From Entamoeba histolytica HM-1:IMSS (lineage: Eukaryota; Evosea; Mastigamoebida; Endamoebidae), in assembly GCF_000208925.1 (NCBI RefSeq), contig NW_001915082.1, positions 1-24,050 of the forward strand: a stretch of 24,050 nt of DNA, in the 5' to 3' direction. The notes under the pieces were generated by a model. The model saw only the letters and a list, made by a program, of their open reading frames with translations. It was not told the origin of the DNA and did no database searches. The translations under genes and the position numbers were made by a program. This document shows positions 1-8,135 of the stretch, in pieces. Position 1 is the stretch's first letter. The number at the start of each line of letters is the position of its first letter.

Positions 1-674
1 GATGTAAGTTACAATCTCTTGATGCTAAAGAAGGAATAATTAATAGTTATATGTTAAAGCAGCAGAAAGAAGAGAAATACCCAAAATATGTGGAGTCATA
101 TTATGACATTAAGAAAGCATATGACACAGTAAACCACGAATAGGTAATTGAATCATTAAAATATTTTAATTATGAGTGTGTCATCATTGACATAATTGAA
201 AGTATAATGACTAGATGGAAGATATTCATCGGCTATAAATTTAATGAATATCTATGATGTATTAAATTAAATAGAGGAATTTTACAAGGTGATTCCTTAT
301 CAAATCTACTCTTCATCATACAGATGAATGTAATTTCTCAAATCATCGAAGAGAAATTCCCAAAAGCAAATCACACTTTATATATGGATGATTTGAGAAT
401 AATGACAGAAAGTAGTGAAGAAATGGGAATAATCCACAATGAAATTAAAGAAATAATAAGTGGAATAGGGATGGAAATGAATGAGAAAAAGTCAGGAATG
501 GTATTAAAAAACATTAAAGAAATACCAAATGGAATGCAAAACATCCCCCTAATTGAAGGTGAGGACTTGTATAAATACTTAGGAATATGGCAGTCCGATG
601 AAATTGATGACACCTTCAATTGTAAATCCATCAAAGAAAAAATGAATCAGAAGATGGAAGAAATAATAACATAA
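1..674 (+). mobile_element. Decayed non-LTR retrotransposon (EhLINE/R4-type) reverse-transcriptase fragment
   Basis: Reading from base 3, one frame gives the core of a non-LTR reverse transcriptase. Motif A (YYDIKKAYD) has its catalytic Asp codon at 105-107. GILQGDSL lies at about 276-299, the YMDD box at 381-392, and a KYLGIW stretch at about 567-587. Two stops interrupt the frame: TAG at 141-143, where relatives have Trp (HEWL-like context), and TGA at 255-257. The frame ends at TAA 672-674, before any endonuclease domain. YMDD in place of the YADD/FADD of many LINEs fits the R4/Dong clade, to which Entamoeba LINEs belong (established knowledge). The copy cannot make a full RT. Its left end lies outside the window. 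An ATG-initiated piece (324-674) is open but starts inside the domain, so I do not call it a gene. Confidence 0.88.
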
Positions 675-708
675 AAGTAAATAAAATATAAAACAAATAA
701 ATTGAGTT

Positions 709-716
709 GATGAACT
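709..716 (+). promoter_or_regulatory. GAAC-like element ahead of the truncated VPS13
   Basis: GATGAACT matches the Entamoeba GAAC element AATGAACT at 7 of 8 bases. It lies 51 bases before the ATG at 767, just after the LINE fragment. No good TATTTAAA box is visible between 674 and 766. This is weak support for transcription from the junction. Confidence 0.25.
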
Positions 717-766
717 AAATAATGAAAGAAGAGTAAGAACTAAGAATTTTTTGAAGAAATACACAA

Positions 767-3700
767 ATGAAAAAAACAAGAATTAGATTTAGCATAAAAG
801 CAAAAGGTGTTAACCTAACGATTTCAAAAGCTAAATTTCAAGCTAAAATATTTAAAGGAAGTATTGATACAACAAAACAATTTATACAAATTGGAATTGG
901 AAATTTAGGAATAACTGACATTGAAAAGAAAGAAGAATGTTTTGGATGTAATGGAAAAGAAGAGTGTTTACAATTTCAATATAACTACGGAAAAGATTCT
1001 ACATGTAAAATAGATTGTATTACACCAACATTATTACTTGCACCTGAATTTATTAAACGATTACTTTATTCATTAAAAGATGTTATTAAACAATTAACAC
1101 AAATATTAACAAGACGTGAAGAAAATAACAATAACACAAATAATGATTGTCTAACTAATTCAGTAAATAGTAAATTGAATGAAAGAAAAGAAAATTCTTT
1201 TAATAAATTAGTATTACAAAGAAATGAAAATAAAGAAAGAAATAAAGAAGAATTAATGTTTAATATTTTATTTAATCTTATTAAAAGTAAATTAGTGTTT
1301 AAAAATAATGAAGGAAATACTTTAACTTTAAGTGGTTCATTAGAAGGAAGTGTAGTATTAAAAAATGGATTAATAGATTCAATATCATTATTTAGTAATG
1401 ATTTTTGTATTTTTAGTAAATTTATTAAAAGAAAAGATATCATTCCTATTACAACTATTAAAACATTTAGCTCCTCATTAAGAATGTTAACACTTCCTAA
1501 TATTAGTTTTTTATTAGACTGTGTTAATATTGAATTTTCTAATAGAGATTTGGATACTACAATTAAACTTATTAAAGAATTTCAAGAAAGTATTCAAAGT
1601 ATTTTAACTGTTCCTGAAGAAGAAAATAATTTAATCAAATTAAAATTAAGTCAAGAAGGATTAGAATTAAAAGATAAAAAAATTAAAACGTCATTAAAAC
1701 AAAATGAAAGATTTATATTTCCAAGTTTAATAGTTAGTTTTAATATTAATAAAATAGAATTCGTTTTATCAAGTGAATTTATATCTCAAGAAGGAGATAT
1801 TATTGAAAGTTGTAAATCATTAATATTAAATACAGAATTATTTTCTGTTGAATTAAATGAAAAAGAATTAGCTTTTAATATAATTCAAACAGGAATTAAA
1901 TACACTAATACTTCAAAGAAAAATTGGACAATTGAACCATTAATTGAACCATTTAATATAACTGGAAAATGTTTAATACCACATTTTAAAATTGATATTA
2001 GTCCTAATAGATTTTTAATTTTAAATATTACACCAGAATTTATATTAACTTTAAATCAATTATTTGAACATTGGGTAAAAACTATTGATACAGAATATTA
2101 TAAAAATAAAGGAATATCAAAAATTATTAATCGAGTTGGTGAACAATTAATTCTTAAAACAAAAAATCAATCTTTCATTATTGAAAAAGATAAATCATTA
2201 GAAATTCCTCTTATTAATGAAAGAAATGTAATTATATTAATTGGAACATTTGATCCAATTAATGTTGTTATTTCATTAAAAAATAGAAATAATAAATTTA
2301 TTTATAACTTAAAACAATATGGAAATATTTATGGATATATCACTATTAAATTTCATTATAATAAGTTTATTCAAATGGTCTGTATTTCTTCTATTGTTAT
2401 ATTTAAAAATAAAACTCAAATTCCATTAAAAATAAATGTAAATAATACATCTCTTCTCTCTACTTATTCTCCTCTTTCATTTACTCCAATAATTGGTATT
2501 AAACCTTTTTCATTTTCAATTTCTCTGCCAGAAAATGACAAAATAATTCAAAATTTTAATTTTGAATATTCTTTAATAAATAATGAAGATAATGAAGTCT
2601 TCATAATGAATTCAATTACTCCTTTTGTTATTAATGATAAGTCTTTTGTATTAAAATATAAATATTCAGAAAAATTAAAATCAGAAAATAAATTTATTAC
2701 TCCAATTACTATTCAAATTTTACCTCCATTTACTTTTATTAATAAATTACCTTTAACATTATCTATATTTATTACTCACCAAAGTACTTTTCTTTCAAAT
2801 CCTAATATATTTCAACAATTGAATAATAAAAGTAATATTAATGTTTCTTCTTCTTTAAATATATTAAATCATTCAAATTTAAATCCTTCTATAAATCAAA
2901 AATATTCTTGTATTATTATACAACCTTTCTCATCTGGTAGTTTTAATGATATTGGTTATAATGATACAATTTATTATTCTGTTATGGTAATTGACCAATT
3001 GAATGGTTTTATTTTTGATGATAAAAATGTTCAATCTTCAATAAATTCTTATTGTTCTTCAACAAAGGAATTACCTTCACTTATTATTGGAAAATATCAT
3101 TTTAAACAATCGATTAAAGATCATACTATAATATTTGACTGTCCTTTTTATATTAAAAATTCAACTCTTTTACCTCTTGTTATTAATGATTTTGGAACAA
3201 TTAATTCCACTAAAGGATATTATTTATATGCTCCTTTTAATCAAAATACTAATTCATTAGAATTAATTCAACGTACTGTTAATGAACCATTTAAAGATCC
3301 TATTCCTTTAAGTCTTGGAGAAACTAAATACCTTACGATAGATCATCAAGAACTTATTGCTACAATTACTCTCTTTAAAATTATGAATAAACTAAGTTCT
3401 TCATTAAAGATAAGTATTAAACCACAATTTATAGTTACAAATTCAACAACTAAAACATTAAAATTAAAATATAAAAACAAAATTATAACTTTAGCACCAA
3501 ATGAATCTGCTCCTGTTCATTCAAATATAATAACTATTGGTATAATTGATTATTATGGTGTTCCAATAAAAATAAATGAAACAAATGAATATCAAATACT
3601 TATGAAAACATTTGAATCATATAGAATATTTACAATTCAAACAGAAAATAATAAAGGTTCATTTTATACAAATATTTATGGATGTAAAGAACTTTTTTTA

Positions 3701-5551
3701 AGATTAGACAATAAAACAAATAACTCTTATATTATTAGTCAGTATGGTTGTAATATGAAAATAAAATTACTTCCTTATCACTCTTTACCATTTGCATGGA
3801 TTAATCCAATTAAAGAAAGAAAATTATTGATTAATGGTTGTATTATTGATCCTCTTGATATTGAAAAAGAATATTTAATTCATTCAAACACTATTTCAAT
3901 AGAAATAGAAGGAAATCTTAGTATTATTACAATTGATAAAAATAAAAGAAAAGAAGAACAAGTTAAATGGAATATTGATTTAAGTTTACCTTCATTTGGT
4001 ATTTCATTTTTTGGAAAAGGAGCAAAAGAAGAATTATCATTAAATATTAAATCAATTTTATTAGAAATTGTTAGAACAGATAGACATCTTGGTTTAGAAA
4101 TGCAATTTGATTATATTCAATTAGATTTTCAATCATTAGATATATTAAAAAATCCAGTTATTATTTCTCCACGACCACTTGATTGGATTTATGATCCAAA
4201 TAAATCATTTTTTCATATTGGATTATTATTAATTACTCCAACAAAAGGAAATATCCTTCAATTACGTTGTATTTCAAAAGCAAGTTTTACAATTCAACCA
4301 TTAGAAATTCTTATTGAACCAGATATTTTACAACATATTCTTGAAACTTTAGAAGAATATCCCCCTTTCTTAATTCCTACAAATAACTCTAAAACTGATG
4401 ATAATGACCCTTTAAGATTAATTATTAAAGACGCTATTATTAATACAATTGATATTAATACTTCTATTGGAAAAACAACAAAAAAACCTTCAAAACATTC
4501 ATTAATCTTACGACTCTTATATCAAGCACGTGAAATGGATGTTGATAGAATTCCTATTAGATTTAATAAACATATCATTCGTAACAAACGTTTTACAACA
4601 ACAGTATTATTAAATTTAATAAAAGAAAAAATACTTGAAGATTTAGGTAATTTAAAATGGATTGTTGTTGGTAAATTATTTGGACTTAGGACTATAGTCA
4701 ACAAAAGACCAAAGTCAATTGACTTTACTCAAGACCGTTTTGAAATAAGTTCTATGAATGGAATTGATAAACAAACAGAAGAAGAACTTAACCACTTTTT
4801 AAGAAGAGTTGATAATATTCCTAGAAAAGATGTTCCTGATAGTTTAGTAAAAGCACAACAATCTACTTTTGAATATTCTTTAAAAGATGGTACAAAAAAT
4901 CTTGTTAGTTCTGTTGCTCGTGGAGTTAAAGGTGTTTGGAAAACTTCTGTTGGATTAACTGATCTTGCTGGAACACAAAAGAAACAATTAGCACCAGCAG
5001 GATTTATTGGTGGTGCATTAGTTGGTGCCGCAGGAATTGTTGTAAAACCATTAGATGGAATTGTAGGATTTTTTAAAAGTGTTAATGATGGATTAACAGG
5101 AATATCATTTGGACAAATTGCTAAAGAACGAATTAGACCACCAAGGTATTGTCCAGAACAACTTATTTGTTTTGATTATCTTCAGTCACAAGGATGGTCA
5201 ATGTTAATGGAAGCAGATGGTGGTGCTTTTAAAGAATTAAAATTTTATGATTGGATTAAACAAGTTGTAGATAATAAAATTAAAGGAATTATTTTTACAT
5301 TAAAATCAATGATTGGTGTAGAAAAAGAAGTTGGAGAATTAACTAAGTCTAAATGGAAAATACCATATCAATTAATCGAATCATTAGGATTTGATGGAAA
5401 TAATATTGTTATTAGATTAAAAAATCCAATAAGATTTGGCAAATTACAAAAGAAAGTTGAAGTCTTTGTAGTAGAAGAATGGACTTTAAAACAGAATGAT
5501 AAAGAAAGAATGAAGAAGAATATATTTGATATTATTAAGGGATTAAAGTAA
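767..5551 (+). CDS. VPS13-like lipid-transfer protein lacking the N-terminal chorein domain
   Basis: This is a 1594-residue protein of the VPS13 family, whose members move bulk lipid between organelle membranes at contact sites. Residues 1 to about 500 look like part of the beta-rich lipid groove. Roughly 540-1050 hold repeated segments of the VAB (SHR-BD) adaptor-binding type, with FKNKTQIPLKI near 543, ILPPFTFINKLPL near 651 and CPFYIKNST near 792. The conserved C-terminal part contains LAPAGFIGGALVGAAG near 1403 and RIRPPRY at 1455-1461, and it ends in a PH-like tail. The C-terminus looks intact. The usual chorein start is missing, and family members are commonly about 3000 residues or more, so the N-terminal half is gone. 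A cysteine cluster (58, 61, 67, 80, 84) is unusual for the family. Codon 767 is the first ATG after an in-frame TGA and may not be the ancestral start. Family assignment is firm; whether the gene is still functional is open. Confidence 0.88.
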   Translation: MKKTRIRFSIKAKGVNLTISKAKFQAKIFKGSIDTTKQFIQIGIGNLGITDIEKKEECFGCNGKEECLQFQYNYGKDSTCKIDCITPTLLLAPEFIKRLLYSLKDVIKQLTQILTRREENNNNTNNDCLTNSVNSKLNERKENSFNKLVLQRNENKERNKEELMFNILFNLIKSKLVFKNNEGNTLTLSGSLEGSVVLKNGLIDSISLFSNDFCIFSKFIKRKDIIPITTIKTFSSSLRMLTLPNISFLLDCVNIEFSNRDLDTTIKLIKEFQESIQSILTVPEEENNLIKLKLSQEGLELKDKKIKTSLKQNERFIFPSLIVSFNINKIEFVLSSEFISQEGDIIESCKSLILNTELFSVELNEKELAFNIIQTGIKYTNTSKKNWTIEPLIEPFNITGKCLIPHFKIDISPNRFLILNITPEFILTLNQLFEHWVKTIDTEYYKNKGISKIINRVGEQLILKTKNQSFIIEKDKSLEIPLINERNVIILIGTFDPINVVISLKNRNNKFIYNLKQYGNIYGYITIKFHYNKFIQMVCISSIVIFKNKTQIPLKINVNNTSLLSTYSPLSFTPIIGIKPFSFSISLPENDKIIQNFNFEYSLINNEDNEVFIMNSITPFVINDKSFVLKYKYSEKLKSENKFITPITIQILPPFTFINKLPLTLSIFITHQSTFLSNPNIFQQLNNKSNINVSSSLNILNHSNLNPSINQKYSCIIIQPFSSGSFNDIGYNDTIYYSVMVIDQLNGFIFDDKNVQSSINSYCSSTKELPSLIIGKYHFKQSIKDHTIIFDCPFYIKNSTLLPLVINDFGTINSTKGYYLYAPFNQNTNSLELIQRTVNEPFKDPIPLSLGETKYLTIDHQELIATITLFKIMNKLSSSLKISIKPQFIVTNSTTKTLKLKYKNKIITLAPNESAPVHSNIITIGIIDYYGVPIKINETNEYQILMKTFESYRIFTIQTENNKGSFYTNIYGCKELFLRLDNKTNNSYIISQYGCNMKIKLLPYHSLPFAWINPIKERKLLINGCIIDPLDIEKEYLIHSNTISIEIEGNLSIITIDKNKRKEEQVKWNIDLSLPSFGISFFGKGAKEELSLNIKSILLEIVRTDRHLGLEMQFDYIQLDFQSLDILKNPVIISPRPLDWIYDPNKSFFHIGLLLITPTKGNILQLRCISKASFTIQPLEILIEPDILQHILETLEEYPPFLIPTNNSKTDDNDPLRLIIKDAIINTIDINTSIGKTTKKPSKHSLILRLLYQAREMDVDRIPIRFNKHIIRNKRFTTTVLLNLIKEKILEDLGNLKWIVVGKLFGLRTIVNKRPKSIDFTQDRFEISSMNGIDKQTEEELNHFLRRVDNIPRKDVPDSLVKAQQSTFEYSLKDGTKNLVSSVARGVKGVWKTSVGLTDLAGTQKKQLAPAGFIGGALVGAAGIVVKPLDGIVGFFKSVNDGLTGISFGQIAKERIRPPRYCPEQLICFDYLQSQGWSMLMEADGGAFKELKFYDWIKQVVDNKIKGIIFTLKSMIGVEKEVGELTKSKWKIPYQLIESLGFDGNNIVIRLKNPIRFGKLQKKVEVFVVEEWTLKQNDKERMKKNIFDIIKGLK

Positions 5552-5716
5552 TAAAATTCTCATTACTTTGAATTATTATAAATTATAATTAACATTTATT
5601 ATTTTATAGTTTAATAAAAAATATAAAAAAAAGAAGGATGTAGAAAGAAAAGAAAGAAAAAAAGAATATACTCTTGTTAATATAGAAGAAGTTGTATATC
5701 TTTTTATTTGATTAAA

Positions 5717-5726
5717 ACTTAAATAC
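5717..5726 (+). promoter_or_regulatory. Inverted TATA box of the cysteine-rich membrane protein gene
   Basis: ACTTAAATAC is the reverse complement of GTATTTAAGT, close to the Entamoeba TATA consensus GTATTTAAA(G/C). It ends 23 bases before the ATG. AAAAATTTA at 5736-5744 resembles the initiator AAAAATTCA. The very short implied leader is normal for Entamoeba. Confidence 0.5.
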
Positions 5727-5749
5727 ATTAATACTAAAAAATTTATCTC

Positions 5750-6247
5750 ATGATGAAGGTATTTATTTGTATTATATTATTTGTTTCATTAACTTATGCT
5801 GTTTCATGTTTAGATAATCAATACGTATCTCTCACTGGTGAATGTCAAAATTGTTCAAGTCATTGTAGTTCATGTTTTGATGCTGAATCATGCCAAAGAT
5901 GTGAATTTGGATATGAATTAAGAAAAGATAAATCAGGTAGTTTTACTTGTAATCAATGTGGTTCTCATTGTGCTTTATGTTCAATGGGTGTATGTACTCA
6001 ATGTGAAGATGACTATGCAATTAAAGATGGAGAATGTGAAGAAGTAAGTTTGTTATTATATATTATTATTTCATATCCAAATTGATTGAACATTTCACAT
6101 AATTAATTTATTATAGTTGATAATTCTAAAACAGTTATTTTAATTCTTGGTATTATTGTAGCAGTTGTTGTTATAGCTATAGGAGCAGATATTATGATAT
6201 CATTTATTCTTAAAAAGACTGTTTGGGCTCAATCAGATAAGAAATAA
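5750..6247 (+). CDS. Small cysteine-rich type I membrane protein (one intron)
   Basis: The CDS is join(5750..6047, 6117..6247), giving 142 residues. Residues 1-17 are a signal peptide. Residues 20-96 are cysteine-rich with CxxC and CxxxC spacing (Cys 32, 35, 39, 42, 48, 51, then 67, 70, 74, 77, 82, 85, 96), like two furin-type repeats. A membrane helix spans about 105-131 and contains one Asp (124). An 11-residue basic tail ends in KK. This CxxC-rich ectodomain is the type seen in Entamoeba transmembrane kinases and related surface proteins, but no kinase domain follows. The intron was placed by frame: only the GTTTGT donor at 6048 joins in frame to the hydrophobic exon. Without splicing the protein ends after 111 residues with no anchor. 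Function unknown; a surface or endomembrane protein is likely. Confidence 0.85.
6048..6116 (+). other. Spliceosomal intron (69 nt) in the cysteine-rich protein gene
   Basis: The donor GTTTGTTATT and acceptor TTATAG fit Entamoeba consensus. The intron is phase 1 and joins GAAGTAA to TTGAT. The nearby GTAAGT at 6044 would put the second exon out of frame, reaching a stop after eight codons. Confidence 0.85.
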
Positions 6248-6317
6248 AAAAGTATGTTATTTACTACATTATGCTTTTATATTTATGTTTTCTTTATCAT
6301 TTATTAAGAAATAAAAC

Positions 6318-6338
6318 AAAAAAAAGGGGTTTTTTTTT
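6318..6338 (+). repeat. A8-GGGG-T9 perfect small hairpin
   Basis: Eight A (6318-6325), four G (6326-6329) and nine T (6330-6338) form an 8-bp A:T stem with a G4 loop. It sits about 70 bases after the stop codon at 6247, in the short gap before the ARV1 relic. A 3'-end signal is possible but unproven. Confidence 0.5.
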
Positions 6339-6450
6339 AAAGAATTTTAATTTGTTATTAAAACAATAATAAAACAAGAAAGAAAAAGATAGGAAAGATT
6401 AATTTCTTCTTATTTTAATCTTTTTCAGATTCATTTACTTTTTCATTGTT

Positions 6451-7008
6451 ATGAATAACACAAGTAATACTTCTACACAAAATGAAAATAAAAATGAATC
6501 AATTATTGATAAAAAAGATTCAATGAAATGTATTGAATGTGGATGTGATATTGATAATACTTATGAAATATTTTGTGGTCAATTTATAAGACTTTTAAGA
6601 TGTCCAAAATGTGGTAAAGTAGCTGATAAATATATAGAATATGATAATGTATTAGTATTTCTTGATATGCTTTTACAAAAGAGACCAGTATATAGACATT
6701 TATTATTTAATCATGATGAATCAATAAATGGGTTTTTTATAAAAATATTTTTTTGGTTCATTATTATTAGAATCATATATTCGTCAAATGACAACATTAA
6801 CACCATCAATTTATTCATTTATTTGGAATGGAATTCAGATAGTAATAGAAGATATATTTTTTTTTGAAATAAAACAAATAATTTTCTTGTAAAAGTACCT
6901 TTATTTATTGGTAAAATAAATTTTTATTTAACCACTAAATTCACGTAGAATAGAAATGTTTTAACTTTTATTTTTCTATTATTTTCTTTAATAACAGACT
7001 GTTTATAA
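6451..7008 (+). pseudogene. ARV1: ARV1-like lipid-homeostasis protein, frameshifted
   Basis: The open start encodes the ARV1 homology domain. A zinc-binding CxxC pair (Cys27/30 and Cys51/54) is followed by KVADKYIEYDNV and YRHLLFN (residues 81-87), a strong family signature. ARV1 is an ER membrane protein of sterol/lipid transport and GPI-anchor synthesis. After residue about 100 the frame breaks at a T7 run (6748-6754). With one T fewer, family-like sequence continues (GSLLLESYIRQM, then IVIEDIFFFEIK). Near the A4 run at 6871-6874 the original frame resumes (FLVKVPLFIGKI), then meets TAG at 6946-6948, then a hydrophobic NRNVLTFIFLLF stretch up to TAA at 7006-7008. As written, only a 138-residue product (6451-6867) is open. 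Two of the three lesions sit in homopolymers, so assembly error remains possible for those. Met25 is an alternative start. Confidence 0.75.
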
Positions 7009-7134
7009 ATCCGAAATAAATAATATTATTATTATATTAAAAATATGTTTTTATTTAATGAATTATTTTCATTCACTTTTGTTTTTATAAAATAAAAAGT
7101 TAATAAATGATTTTTTTATCTTCCAAAAACTTGC

Positions 7135-8085
7135 TTAGAACAAATCACCAAATCCTCCAAAATCTTCTTCTTCCTCTTCTTCTTTAGCAGCTGGGGCTTC
7201 TTCTTTCTTTTCTTCAGTTTTACTTTCAGTAGCAACAGCAGTAGCAGCAACGGCAGTCATGTTATTGAAGATCTTTTCAGCCAATGGGAATACAACACCA
7301 CTCTCTTTTGAGAATCCAAGGAGAGCTTGGAATGCATTGAGCATAAGATGTGGGCAGGCTGCTTCGGTTGGGAGATTGGCAGCAAGTGAAATAGCAGTAG
7401 CAGCTTGAACACCTTCTTGGAATTTCTTGACAATATCTGATTCAGTTAAATCAAGAGCTTTAGCATCATAAACAATTCCGTTATCATAAACTACATCAAT
7501 AACAGCTCCATATTTGAATGGATTAATCTTTAATTTTTGAAGAAGAACTGCTTGTGATACACCAACTTTTTCTCCTTCTTTAATTAAAAGAGTTTCTGAA
7601 GTAATTTCAATTTGACCTTTAGTAATCTTTGAGGCAATGTTCAATGCTTGGACAAAGTTGGTTTGTGTTGGGTCAAGTCCTGTGTCACCAGCTGGTACAA
7701 TGACATCATTTGGTGCAATAACTCCAGCTTTAGCTGGTGATGGTGCTTTAAGTTCAGTAAGTTTAGCTTTTAATTGATAAAGATCACCTTTAGTAAAGAT
7801 GAATCCAACATTACCTTTAATGTGTGGAAGAAGTTCTTCGAGTTCTGGTTGAGTTTCTGCTTGATTCTTGATGGCTTTTCTAATAAGAGTATTCTTTCCC
7901 ATAACAAATTCGCATGTTCCTCTTAATTCTTTTCTGATAGTTTGGAATTGAGATGATCCTACATTATCACATTTGACAACTACAACTTGTTTGTATTCTT
8001 CCAAGAGTTTTTTCATCTTGACAAGATATGCTTCTTTCTTAGCTTTCTTTTGTTCTTTACTTAAACCAGCTTTGTGTAAAGCCAT
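7135..8085 (-). CDS. RPLP0: 60S acidic ribosomal protein P0 (uL10)
   Basis: A 316-residue protein of normal length for P0, the base of the ribosomal stalk that anchors P1/P2 dimers and recruits GTP-bound elongation factors. The N-terminal rRNA-binding L10 domain is clear (residues about 5-105, with MGKNTLIRKAIK). The eukaryotic insertion and helical spine follow. An Ala-rich hinge leads to the acidic tail ending in EEDFGGFGDLF, the P-protein C-terminus that contacts translation factors. It is intronless. The start is the ATG at 8085, giving the expected MALHKAGLS. Codons are richer in C and G than in its neighbours, as expected for a highly expressed gene. Next to the ATG are two AAACCCTGA motifs. 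Confidence 0.97.
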   Translation of the reverse strand: MALHKAGLSKEQKKAKKEAYLVKMKKLLEEYKQVVVVKCDNVGSSQFQTIRKELRGTCEFVMGKNTLIRKAIKNQAETQPELEELLPHIKGNVGFIFTKGDLYQLKAKLTELKAPSPAKAGVIAPNDVIVPAGDTGLDPTQTNFVQALNIASKITKGQIEITSETLLIKEGEKVGVSQAVLLQKLKINPFKYGAVIDVVYDNGIVYDAKALDLTESDIVKKFQEGVQAATAISLAANLPTEAACPHLMLNAFQALLGFSKESGVVFPLAEKIFNNMTAVAATAVATESKTEEKKEEAPAAKEEEEEEDFGGFGDLF

Positions 8086-8104
8086 AGCTACAATAACAAG
8101 TGTT

Positions 8105-8135
8105 TCAGGGTTTTTTTTCTTGGATCTCAGGGTTT
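8105..8135 (-). promoter_or_regulatory. Paired AAACCCTGA motifs upstream of P0
   Basis: On the minus strand AAACCCTGA occurs twice, at 8113-8105 and 8135-8127, exactly 22 bp apart, with the near copy 19 bases before the ATG. The AAACCCT core matches the start of a motif reported in highly expressed E. histolytica genes (AAACCCTCAATGAAGA, from memory). A GGAACTAAAG word with a GAAC core lies further upstream, near 8150-8160. Role inferred from position and repetition. Confidence 0.55.

Noticed and set aside
6044..6116. Alternative intron donor GTAAGT at 6044
   Set aside because: It puts exon 2 out of frame with a stop after eight codons, while GTTTGT at 6048 keeps the membrane helix.
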